Below, piece by piece: positions 52,428 through 64,000 of a DNA stretch of 64,000 bases (positions are counted from its first letter, which is position 1; the number at the start of each line of letters is the position of its first letter). The translations under genes and the position numbers were made by a program. The stretch covers positions 114,782-178,781 of the forward strand of contig MU001518.1 of NCBI GenBank assembly GCA_010093485.1. The letters run 5' to 3'. The notes below the pieces were generated by a model that saw only the letters and a list, made by a program, of their open reading frames with translations, did not search any database and was not told the origin of the DNA. This stretch comes from Karstenula rhodostoma CBS 690.94 (lineage: Eukaryota > Ascomycota > Dothideomycetes > Pleosporales > Didymosphaeriaceae).

Positions 52428-53956
52428 AGAAACTATAATAGGGGTAGTTATAAAAATTTAACTTTTCTATAGTTCCTTTTAGTATAATCTTTTATATATA
52501 TCCTCCTATATACTAATATTATTAAAACTTTCCTTTTAAATAATATAATATACTAGCTATAAACCTCTTACTAAATTATATTTTACTAAGTTACTATCTA
52601 ATAGTTTTTCTAGTAATAATTTTTTAAGAGATAGTTTATCTATTATATAGGTAATATATATATCCTTAATTATTATAAAACTTTTAAATATTTTCTTATT
52701 ATACTTTATAATTATATTTATTTAGAAACTAAATTATACTATAGTTATACCTCTTTTAATATATATATTTAAGATAGTATTCTAAAATAAAATTATAAAT
52801 ATTTTAATTCTAAATTTTATTTTTAGTATATACTACCTCTTTTTTATTTCTAGTTATTTTCTAAATTCTTTCTATATAAATAGATTTATATATTCTATAA
52901 CTTTTTCCCCTTTTACTATATAATATAAAACTCTAAATAAGTATTCCTTTATTATAATTATATAGTCTTTTTTTTATTTACTAGATAATACTTTTTACTC
53001 TTATATTATTATTTCTATTATTTTAAATTCTATCTAAATTATTATCTATATTTATTACTATTTTATCTCTCTAATAATTCTAATAATCTAGCCCTACTTT
53101 ACTATTATATATAGTAATATAAACTTTACTATTTTTTTTTCTATAAAACTAGACTCTATATATATATCTTTTAAATATTATAATAATACTAGCTAGTCTT
53201 ATTTTTAATTTATATTATTTTCTCTATTTTTTTTAAATAATATACCTTTCTCTACTATAAGTTTACTTACTCTATTTTTTATATTAGTAAAGAATTTTTT
53301 TTCTTTTTTATATTATACTCTTTATACTTATAATACTATTTTCTAATTCTATAAATAGTTTATTATTTTAATTATTATAGCCCTACTAATTATATTATTT
53401 ATTATATCTATACTTATTCTTAGTAAACCCTAGATAAATTTTTTATATCTTTACTCTTTTTTATTTATTATAATATTTTTAACTATTATAGTAGATAAGT
53501 TTTATATATTTATTATCTTTTATACTATTATTTTTTCTAATTTCTATTTTAGTCTCTTATTTACCTCTTTTATACTAGTTTTCTTTAGTTATTTCTTCCT
53601 TTTTTTTTTATACCTTAGTCCTTCTCTTTATTATTCTATTTCTTAATATATTTTTTCTTAGTACTAACCCTATTAGTACTTTTATATACTTTTCTAATAT
53701 TAGTTTTTTTATTTTTTATTATCTAACTTTTATACTTTTATATAATAAACTAGATAATATTCTTTTTTAAAATATATTAATATACTTATTATACTATATT
53801 CTCTAGTATAGATATTATAAAAATATTATTAGTAAAACTATTTTTATTATATATTTTCCTATATATAGGGCCTCTAGAATATATAGTTTTATATATATAC
53901 TATAGTATATTTAGTAAATTACTTTTAATTAGTTTCTTTTCTTTATAAATATCTAA

Positions 53957-55983
53957 ATATATTAGGTTATAGGATATATACTATATATCCTATAAAAAGT
54001 AGTATATATATAAAGTAGTAATACCCGATATTTTATTAACTAATACCTAGTATCCTATTAACTAATACTAATTATTCTACCTATTAACTAATACTAATTA
54101 TCCTATTAACTAATACTTAATATTCTATTAACTAATACTAATTATCCTATTAACTAATACTTAATATTCTATTAACTAATACTAATTATTCTATTAACTA
54201 ATACTAATTATCCTATTAACTAATACCGATTATCCTATTAACTAATACTAATTATTCTATTAACTAATACTAATTATTCTATTAATTAATACTAATTATC
54301 CTATTAATTAATACTAATTATCCTATTAACTAATACCTAGTATCTAGAAACTATAATAGGGATAGTTATAAAAGTTTAACTTTCCTATAGCCCCCCTTAG
54401 TATAATCCTTTATATCTAGAAACTATAATAGGGGTAGTTATAAAAGTTTAATTTTTCTATACTTCCCCTTAGTATAATCCTTTATATATATCTAAACTTT
54501 TCTATTAACCCCTATTATAAGGTATATCCTCCTATATACTAATATTACTAAAACTTTTCTCTTTAATAGTATAATATACTAGCTATAGACCTTTTATTAA
54601 ATTATATCTTACTAAATTACTATCTAATAGTTCCTCTAGTAATAATTTTTTAGGAGGTAGTTTATCTATTATATAGGTAATATATATATTCTTAATTATT
54701 ATAAAACCCTTAAATACCTTTTTATTATACTTTATAACTATATTTATTTAGAAACTAAACTATACTATAGTTATACCTCTTTTAATATATATATTTAAGA
54801 TAGTATTCTAAAGTAAGATTATAAATATTTTAATTTTAAACTTTACCCTTAGTATATACTATTTCTTTCCTATCTCTAGCTATTTTCTAAACTTTTTTTA
54901 TATAAATAAGTTTATATACTCTATAGCTTCTTTCCCTTTTATTATATAATATAAAACTCTAAATAAGTATTTCTTTATTATAGTTATATAGCCTCTTTTT
55001 TATCTACTAGATAGTACTTTTTACTCCTATATTATTATTTCTACTATTTTAAATTTTATTTAAATTACTACCTATATCTATTACTACCTTATCTCCCTAA
55101 TAATTCTAATAGCCTAGCTTTATTTTATTATTATATATAGTAATATAAACTTTACTATATTCCCCTCTATAAGGCTAGACTCTATATATATATCTCTTAA
55201 ATATTATAATAGTACTAGCTAGTTTTATCTTTAATTTATATTACTTTCTTTATTTTCTTTAAATAATATATCTTCCCCTACTATAAGTTTACTTATTCTA
55301 TTTCCTATATTAGTAAAAAACCTCTTTCCCTCTTTATATTATACTCTCTATATCTATAGTACTATTTTTTAATTTTATAAATAGTTTACTATTTTAACTA
55401 TTATAGCCCTATTAATTATACCGCCTATTATATCTATACCTACTTCTAGTAAATCTTAGATAAATTTTTTATATCTCTACTCCTCTTTACTTATTATAAT
55501 ATTTTTAGCTATTATAGTAGATAAATTTTATATATTTACTATTTTTTATACTATTTTTTTTTTTAATTTCTATTTTAGTTTCTTATTTACTTTTTTTATA
55601 CTAGCTTTCCTTAGCTATTTCTTCCTTTTTTTTTTATACCTTAGTCCTTCTTTTTATTATTCTATCTTTTAGTATACCTCTTTTTAGTACTAACTTTACT
55701 AGCGCTTTTATATACTTCTCTAATATTAATTTTTCTATTCTCTATTATCTAATTATTATACTTTTATATAATAAATTAGGTAATATTCTTTTTTAAAGTA
55801 TATTAATATACCTATTATACTATATCCTCTAGTATAGGTACTATAAAAATATTACTAGTAGAGCTATTTTTATTATATACTTTCCTATATATAGGGTCCC
55901 TAGAATATATAGCTTTATATATATACTATAGTATATCTAGTAAATTACTTTTAATTAGTTCCTTTTCTTTATAAATACCTAAT
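53957..55983. repeat. RIP-degraded module, copy 2 of the tandem duplication
   Basis: Same order of landmarks as copy 1 (TATATTAG-GTTATAG, inverted repeat, 22-bp array, TATCTAGAAACTATAATAGG, terminal ATTACTTTTAATTAG). It is about 200 bp longer because the array has more units and a segment of about 70 bp starting TATCTAGAAACTATAATAGG is itself doubled (near 54345 and 54414). It keeps more C and G than copy 1, so it is less mutated. Confidence 0.75.
54030..54333. repeat. 22-bp minisatellite array 2
   Basis: About 13-14 tandem 22-bp units of the same consensus as array 1, TATTAACTAATACTAATTAT plus TC or CC, with unit-to-unit C/T differences. Confidence 0.8.
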
Positions 55984-58900
55984 AGTATATATACTATTAT
56001 TACTAATATATTTATTATCTAATACTAGTAACTATATTATCCTTATTATATACTAATATATAACGTTTTTCTAGTCTAGCTTAGTAGCTATTTAATTTTA
56101 GTCTAGACTATAGCTAAAATTAAATAGTACTATATATTCCCTCTACCTTAGTAGTCTACTAATTTTAACCTAAATTAGGGCTAAAATCAAGACTACCTCT
56201 TCTATCTATTATAGCTTAAGTAATATTTATCTATTTTAATAAAGCTTATAACTTTATATTCTATATATTATATTATTATACTTTCCTTTTTAGTAAGGTA
56301 TTCTCTTACTTTAGTAGAGAGTACTATAATACTACTATACCTAAATAAAAATATAAAATCTAAAAGTTAATTAATAACCTATCTAATAATTATCCTTTTC
56401 TATAGAACTATAAGGACTTTATTATCCCTACTAAGGCTAAGGTATTTTATTCTAGTTTACTAGTATATAGTAATAGCTATTACTATAATATATATAGCTT
56501 AATTATTACTAGAGCTACTATAAAGTATAATATATTTACCTACCTATATAATAGTTATATAATTTATAGCTATTTCTATAATAGTATAACTAAGTATAGT
56601 CTCTAGTACTCTAACTATATTAGAATAATTATAAACTAATAGTTTTTTTCTTTTATTCTACCCCTATTTACCTATCTTAATATAATCTACTAATTTAAGG
56701 TACCTTCTATTAATATTATAGAAACCCTACCTAAGCTATATAGTACCTCTATATCTCTAATTAATTTATATTCTAATTTTTATTACTTTTAATCTATATT
56801 ATTTTTAGTTAAGCCTATTACTTCTACTATATAACTAAATTATAGTATAGTCTCTTTTCTAAAGTCCTAGCTATAATATACTTTAGTATAAGTATAGTAT
56901 ATATAGAAATAATAGCTATAATTTATATCTAGTATACCTTTTATATTTATAAATCTATAAATAGTATATACTAGATTTTTAGAGGTCTTTACTAATATTA
57001 CTATATAGTAAGTATACCTAGTGTTTATTACTATATTTAAAGCTAAACTTAAACCTAAGCTCTTTTACCTATATACTATTATAAAGAGTATAGCTTATAT
57101 ATAGTAAAATATAATAATAAAAACCTCCTATTTTATATAAATCTAAATAATATAGAAGTATAAATATAATATTCTTATAGTCCCTATTAAATTTTACTAA
57201 GACTCTATTCTTTACTATACTAACCCTTTTTAGAAAATCTTTCTTTTTTTTTTTTATACTTTATCTCCTAGGGCTATATAACCTAAGACTCTTTATTTAT
57301 AAAAATATTAGTAACTAGCTTAGAAGTAGATTATAACCTATTTAGATATAATAAAAGTTCCCTCTATTATTAAAAAGTACTATAACTATATATATTTAAA
57401 TCTATTTAAAGGATATTATTATACTTTCTAGCTTTCTTTACTAGAATAAACTAGCTAGTCTATTTAGTTTAAACTTATTTTTATTATTCTAGTAGTTTTC
57501 CTTAGTCTCTCCCCCTAAAGTAATAGATTTTAAAAGGCTTATAACTTTACTACTAATATATTAGCCCTTAAAAAGATATATAGATTTACTAGTCTATAAT
57601 ATCTCTAAAATATACTTCTCTATATAGTACCTATAGAGGCTCTAGATTATTTTAATTCTAATTTACTAGTTTTTTAAAAGAAGGCTAGCTTTTTTATTAC
57701 TAAGTTAAATAACTATAAGGTAAAGAATTAGAATAGAGAGCTATATAATATATTTAAGATATAGGTATATAACTACCTTACTATAAAGTACCCTATCTCT
57801 ATAAATTAATTTATTAATATAGTATACTTTCTTAATACCTTTTAGTATAGGGAGAATTTAGATACCTTTATTTACTAGAATAGAAATAGTATAACTATTT
57901 ATAGAATTAGAATAGACCTTACTTTATTCTCTTCTATAATAAATAATTTATTTAAAAAGATATCTATCCTTTTCTACTAGCTAGTATTTATATAGATATA
58001 GGTAGGGCTACCCTCTATTCTATAGAATATACTAAAAGAAAACCTAAAAAATATAATTTCTAGCTTTAATATTTTTAATATAAATAACCTATAACTTAAA
58101 TATAGTATTAGTTTTATTATCTAATAGCTTTTATAGTTATTTAATATAAAGGACTCTAAAGGTTATTTATTTACTAGTATTAAAAACTATATCTAGATAT
58201 AGTAGTATTATAACTTTATTTAAGAATTCCTTAGTATACTCTTAAATTTTATATATTTTATAAGTGGCTAGTCTAGCTATAGTACTAAGATATTAAGCTT
58301 ATAACTTAAAAATAGTTATATAATTAGTATCTAGAATATATTCCTCTATAATAGCTTTATTATTATTATTTCTTAATACTATAAGGGCTATAATAAAGAT
58401 AAGTTTATAAAGACTATCTACTATTTTCTTTTTTATAAAGTAGATAATTTTTTAGTCTAGTATATTTAGCTTATTCGTCCTTTCTACCTTACTATATAGG
58501 GATAAATTAATAAGAAGATATATAATTATTACTATAATTAAGTTTAGAGTTATCTACTTTAGCTAGACCTACTTAGTAAGTAATAGACTATCTCTTAGGC
58601 TCTTAATTATATTATAAGGCGGGTAATACTTTATTAGATAGAAAAAGAGATTAATATTAATATAATATATTATTTTCTTATTACCTTTAATAGAAAGCTT
58701 TCTATTACTAATTACCTACTATAGAAATTATTAAAGAAAGAGGTTAATAAGATAATAGATAAAGTAGAAATAGAAGCCTATAAGATATAAGTTAGTTATT
58801 TACTAAAAATAGCCTATATAGTTTATACTCTAGATATCTTAAGGATTTTTACTTATAAATTTAATAATTTAGAGATATATTTTAAAATATCTATTAAGTA

Positions 58901-61734
58901 GTATAAGGCCCTAGAATTCCTTCTAATCTAAGAGAAAGAGGCCCTTTAGGAAGCTAAAAAAGCTATTTATTCTAATTATCTAGGTATTAATATAGTATAA
59001 CTATTATAAAAGAATTTTAAAAAATTAGTCTAGTTTAGAGGATAATAAGAGTAAGCTTTTTATATAATTTTAATAGGGGAGAGTATAATTATCTATATTA
59101 TAGGTACTAAGTCTAGTAAAAGTCTCCTTTTTTTCCTTTCTATCTACTTTCTAGACTATAATTAGACTATTATTATTATCCTACTAGTAGTATTCTATTC
59201 TAACCTTCTTTATTATTATTCTAAATTATAAATTAGAGCTACTATATAGTAGTAAGAAGTATATAATAAGTAAGTATCTATTATTCTAGTAACCCCTAAA
59301 AGTATTTTAAATAATTCCTTCTAGGTCTATATTACTAGGTAGAAAGTATTAGGAGTATTAGAGAGGATTATAGTAGATAAATTCTACTATATTATTTTTT
59401 TAAATATAGCCTATTACCCTTACTTTTATAATTTTTATATATTTACTAAATATTATATCCCTTTTATACTCCTCTTTATAACCCTACTATCTACTAAATA
59501 GAGCTAAGCCTTTTAATTTCTTAGACTTTCTACTAATATTATAACCTTTAGAGAGTTTACTATTTAGTTTAAAATCTAGTATAAGGTTTATACCTTATAT
59601 ATAATAAGTATAGACTCTATAATAACTATAGTAGAATATATTAAAAAGGTTCTCTAATTATATAAAAAAGTTCTTATTTATATTAACCTTACTATAACTA
59701 TAAATATACTAGTTCTATAGTTTAACTATCCTAAGTACTATAGAAAAATAAAAGAGAAAAAACGATTTATAAGTTTAGTATAATTTTAGGCCTTAGAAAT
59801 AGGTATTATAGTAGCTATAAGTATCCTTATAGAAGGCCTAAATATACTAGATATATATATAATACTATATTTTATACTACTAGTAAATTTCTATAGTCTT
59901 ATCTAGGTAGATAGATAGATTAGTTAAAATAGTAAATCTAGCCTTACTAGGCTAGTACTAGTAGACGCCATCCCTAATATATATTTTAATAAGGCTAGTA
60001 ATATAGTAAAAATACCTATTCTTACTTATATATAATTCTAGTTCCTAAAAAAAGTCTATTATTATATTATTATTAATAGTTTTCTAGATAATAATATCTT
60101 AAAGATAATATATACCCCTTTTAAGTAACCTTATAATATTTATATACTAAGATTCTACCCTTCTATATAAACTAGCTCTATTTAAGTATTATAAACTTTC
60201 TAGCTAAAAAAATAGCTATTAGTAGTACTAATACTAATATTAATATATTAGGGCCTATTACCCTTATATATTCTAATACCCTATAACTATATTTATAGAG
60301 ATATAATAATACCTATAAAATAACCCTTTTTTTAAAATAAATTTATACCTATATAGTTCTAGTATACTACCCTAATTTATAAATAGTAAGCTCCCTATTA
60401 TATATACCTTTTACCTCTACTAAATAAAGGAGAGAACTTAACTTCTTTATATAAAATACTAATAATACTAGTAAGCTATATACTAAGTTATTCTATAATA
60501 AATTACCTATTTATATAGTCTATTAGAGGCTATACTATATTACCTACTTTATTAAAGAAAACCTATTTAAATATAGATAGGATTAGTATACTAGTACTAA
60601 TAGTAGCTAAGCTAAGTATATTAGAGATACTATTATAATCTATTAGTATACTATAAATAATAAATAAATAAAAAGTAACTATTAGTTTTATCTAATATTT
60701 ACTAACTACTACCTAGAATAGATATTTCTAGAAATAAGTAAAGTAAAGATTACTCTAGTCTAATAAAGTCTCTATATTAATAAATATATAATTTATAATA
60801 CTTAGACTATCCTTTAGGATAAATATAAAACTATATACTCTAAATAGATTAATAAAATTAAGGAAATAGAAAGAGATAAATAGAATATAAATTTATTATA
60901 TAACTTTAGAATATACTTTATAAAGGTAATTAATTTTAAAGATAATTATAAAGTAGGGAGGATTATTTTAGAACTAAACTAGATTATAAAAATATATTTT
61001 ATATTAGAATAATATAATTAACTACTTTTACTATATACCTAAAATAGAGACTAGAATATAGGAGGACTAGATATATAGTAGAAAGGATAGTAATATTATA
61101 TATTTATATCTTATTAAGCTAATAACTAGGTAATATATAAGGGATACTCCTATAAAAGAATATAAATAAGTTAATACCCTACTTAATTCTAGATAAAGTA
61201 TAATTATTTTTTACTTAGATTTTTTATCTAGGTAATATACTAGTTATATAATATAGGCTTAGTATAGGTAAGTAAATAAAGTACTTAAATAAAATATATA
61301 CTACTTAAACTTTCTATTTTTTTTACTCTCTACTTTTACCTATTCTATTTTTTAATATTCTTTTACTACCTTTATTATAGCTTTTATTTCTATTACCCTT
61401 AACTATTATAATACCTCTAATATTATAAGTATAGTAACTAGCTAAATTTAGCTAGAAGAAATATTAGATATACTAAACTTTTCTAAAGATTTCTAAATAA
61501 TATAGCCCTAGCTAATAGACTACTTTTAACTAAATAAGTAATAAGCTAGAAACTTTCCTATAAACCCCTATAATAACTATTAACTTAGTATAAATTAGAA
61601 TCTATTATAATAGAAATTAGTTTACTAATATTATTTAGTATATAGTCTCCCTTCCTTTTTATTATCTTTTCTTTTCTATTTATAAAACTATACTAGTTTA
61701 ATATACTTACTATATTTACTACTACTATACTTCT

Positions 61735-61945
61735 ATACTAGTATAGGGGGGGATATTAAAAAGTTTTCTATATACTCCTATATACCTATAATTACTATAC
61801 TCTTATACTAATTTAAAGGGGAATATTAAAAAGTTTTCTATATATTTTTATATACCTATAACTACTATATTCTTATACTAGTCTAAAGGGGGATATTAAA
61901 AAGTTTTCTAAGTATTTTCTATATACCTATAATATATTATCTAAT
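61735..61945. repeat. 70-bp tandem triplication with a purine tract
   Basis: Three units start at ATATTAAAAAGTTTTCTA (61753, 61823, 61893), exactly 70 bp apart. Each is preceded by a G-rich purine run (GGGGGGG, AAAGGGG, AAAGGGGG). A purine run followed by (T/A)(G/A)TT resembles the polypurine tract and LTR start at the 3' end of an LTR retrotransposon after RIP, so this may be an amplified element end (inference). Confidence 0.65.
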
Positions 61946-64000
61946 ATAGAGATTTCCTCTTCTAGTATTTTAAATTTAGAGAAGTATATTAATAAATTTA
62001 ATTTTCTAAACTAGTATAATCTAGATTCTAACTAGCCTCCCTTATTTTAACTAGATTTAAGTAAAGCTAGCCTTACTATACCTAATCTAGCTATAAAGTA
62101 GAAGTATACTAGATTACTAAGCCTATATACTTTTACTTCTATAGTATAAGTTAGATATATAAATATTTTCTAAAACTTTTCTAACTACCTCTCTAGTAAC
62201 TAACTACTAGATAATATACCTATTACTTTTTTTAAAAATAAAGTATTTAATAATAGTAATAGTAGAGATATAAAGGATATAATAATTAATAAAATAAAAG
62301 TAACTTTAGTTTATATAAATAGAACCCTATATATATTAAACTTAATACCTTTTTTAAAGTAAATTACTAGTTCTAGGGATTTTACTAATAAAATACTTAT
62401 TATATCTTTTAATATCTTTATCTAAATATATATTATAAACCTATTTATTATTTTAGCCTATAAAGAAATTATATAGTATATTAAACTTAGTAAGTAGTTA
62501 CTAAGCCTAGATAGAGTAGTTAAAAAGGGTATTTTAAAAATAGATAAAATCCTATTACTTACTACCCTATTTAAAGTATAGTAGTTCTAGAGTCTAGTAT
62601 TTTATTAGACCTACTTTATAAAAAAAATAGAGTATATCCTTACCTAATCTATATAATTATTTTTTAACTAAATAAAAATTAAGGAAGAAGATATAACCCT
62701 TATATATCTATAGATTAGTTATAAAATTATCCTATAACTAAACTAATCCCTTAATAAGGTATATATTCTTAAGAACTTAGTAATATTAATCTAAAAGAAT
62801 TATATAAAAGCCCTTACTATATAAATATAATTTAGTATAGTTAGAATCTAGGATAGGAAAATAAATATATAAGCTATATAAAAGGTAGTTAATAATATTA
62901 GTTTTTAAAATATACTTTCTTATCTAGCTATAAAATAACTAAAGGCTAGTAACCCTAACCTAATTTCTAAGCTAGAGGAGGATTTACTTATTTATAATAA
63001 TATTATCCCTAGTATAGTAGAGCTATAATATATCTAAGAAATATTAAATAAAAAAGTCTTTATATCTTTTCTAGCTAATATTAAAAAATAAGATACTCGT
63101 GCTCTATAAAACCTAGTTACTAAAACCTAACTAGAGAAGTTTATATATTTATACCTAATAATAGTTTATATAATAAATATAAATATTATTAAGTACTAGT
63201 TATATAGAGTTTCTATTAATATATTCTAGAAGTATATAAAATATTATCTATATAATATTAAAACTATTATAAACTCTAATTAGGCTAAGAATCTAATTAT
63301 CTATATAATTAATAATCTTTATTAGAAGTACTTAAAAATTACTCTACTAGCTTTTTAGTCTATAGTAGAGAATAGTATATTAGTATTCTATATACTAGAA
63401 GTAGTTACTAAAAAAAAAGTAGAAATAATTTATAAAAATATTAAAAATACTATAGTAGAGAATAACTATAATATATTATAAAGGAGTAAATAAAATAAAA
63501 TAGCTAATATAGTATCTCTTTCTACTAAGTAAGTAAATAATTATAGTATAGAAATTTTTAAAATAGATAATAATAATAGTATATTTATTTTAATATATTT
63601 TAAGGAGATTTATACCTCTATATATATTACTAATATAAAGTATAAGTTAATACTATATATAATACTCTCTCTTAAATAGTAATAAATAATTATTATAAAA
63701 TAAATAACTAATATACTAGCTAGTATTAATAAAATAGTATTTATTAAAAATAGGATTATTACTAATATAATTAGATTAGGTAAAACTATCTAAATAGGGG
63801 TAATTATATTTAAGATATATTTTTATATATATAGGCCTCCTTACTTTAGGGCCCTAAGTAGGAAAATAATAGCCTGTATATTTACTAAAGTAAAAAAATA
63901 TCTAAATCTAAATTAAAAAAAATAATTTTAGTTACTAAAATATACTAAGATCTTATATAATACCTAGACCCTAAAGTAAAAAAATTTAATAATAAGAAAC

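Larger units (their letters stand above)
52127..53956. repeat. RIP-degraded module, copy 1 of a direct tandem duplication
   Basis: Begins with TATATTAG-ATTATAG and a short inverted repeat around TATATACTATATA, then a 22-bp array, then TATCTAGAAACTATAATAGG, and ends near ATTACTTTTAATTAG. The same order recurs from 53,957, with an offset of 1830 bp at the left ends. The copies differ mainly by C/T and G/A changes. Confidence 0.75.
49615..64000. repeat. AT-rich, RIP-degraded repeat block
   Basis: From about 49,615 to the window end the sequence is dominated by A, T and TA steps, and CpA and TpG dinucleotides are almost absent on inspection over long stretches, while CTA and TAG abound. This is the end state of repeat-induced point mutation (C to T in CpA context on both strands) acting on transposons. 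Every frame is closed by frequent TAA and TAG, so I call no gene. Scattered GC-richer islands (for example GGCGCG near 49834, GGCGGG near 58618) hint at an original transposon. The superfamily cannot be named by eye. Confidence 0.85.

Noticed and set aside
52205..54333. 22-bp tandem arrays as a possible CRISPR-like array
   Set aside because: The units are contiguous with no unique spacers, are nearly identical, and lie in a eukaryotic RIP block. They are minisatellites.
56000..61700. Possible retrotransposon polyprotein
   Set aside because: No frame longer than a few tens of codons and no RT, protease or integrase motif survives by eye. Only the repeat and RIP character can be supported.

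Overview
The window looks like nuclear DNA from a filamentous ascomycete (Pezizomycotina; Dothideomycetes-like or a related class, which I cannot resolve from sequence alone). The evidence is short introns of about 44-60 nt with GT..AG ends and CTAAC-like branch points, fungal families (Zn2Cys6 regulator, rhodopsin-like membrane proteins, GMC oxidoreductase, GH55 glucanase, CTR copper transporter, ferric reductase, NACHT NTPase), and a sharp change at about 49.6 kb from a balanced-GC gene region to an extremely AT-rich block with the dinucleotide signature of repeat-induced point mutation (RIP).

Layout. (1) 0-4.6 kb: a class II aldolase fragment abuts a DHA1-type MFS transporter whose start is missing, followed by a secreted serine hydrolase with a TAP-like C-terminus. 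(2) 5.7-14.5 kb: a Zn2Cys6 regulator, an Aro8-type PLP aminotransferase, a weak hypothetical gene, a seven-helix rhodopsin-like membrane protein and a thiamine-diphosphate 2-keto-acid decarboxylase. The aminotransferase and decarboxylase are consecutive steps from an aromatic amino acid to its aldehyde (Ehrlich or indole-pyruvate route). (3) 14.9-19.6 kb: a conserved hypothetical and a secreted GH55 beta-1,3-glucanase. (4) 20.4-34.6 kb: a graveyard of accessory metabolism. It holds broken copies of a GMC oxidoreductase, a P450 (split by a 180-bp hAT-like MITE), a LaeA-type methyltransferase, a rhodopsin-like protein, an alpha/beta hydrolase, a DHA2 MFS pump and a second P450 fragment, with one apparently intact 600-residue gene at 30.2-32.3 kb that may be terpene-synthase-like.

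(5) 34.9-38.0 kb: a divergent ferric/cupric reductase and CTR copper transporter pair sharing a 444-bp promoter region, consistent with reductive metal uptake. (6) 38-41.6 kb: small unknown proteins and a TXNDC17-type thioredoxin-fold protein. (7) 41.8-44.0 kb: the most unusual gene, a NACHT-type STAND NTPase fused to a C-terminal formylglycine-generating-enzyme-like (SUMF1) domain that lacks the catalytic cysteines I would expect. (8) 44.6-48.9 kb: an allantoate-permease-family MFS transporter with nine exons (one intron is GC-AG), divergent from an intronless bacterial-type family 5 solute-binding protein. (9) 49.6-64 kb: about 14.4 kb of heavily RIP-mutated repeats, including a 1.83-kb module in tandem, 22-bp minisatellite arrays, a 10-base assembly gap and a 70-bp triplication. 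I recognise no intact gene there.

Exon coordinates were worked out by hand from splice signals and protein-family similarity. Family names rest on motifs and remembered family patterns; no search was run.
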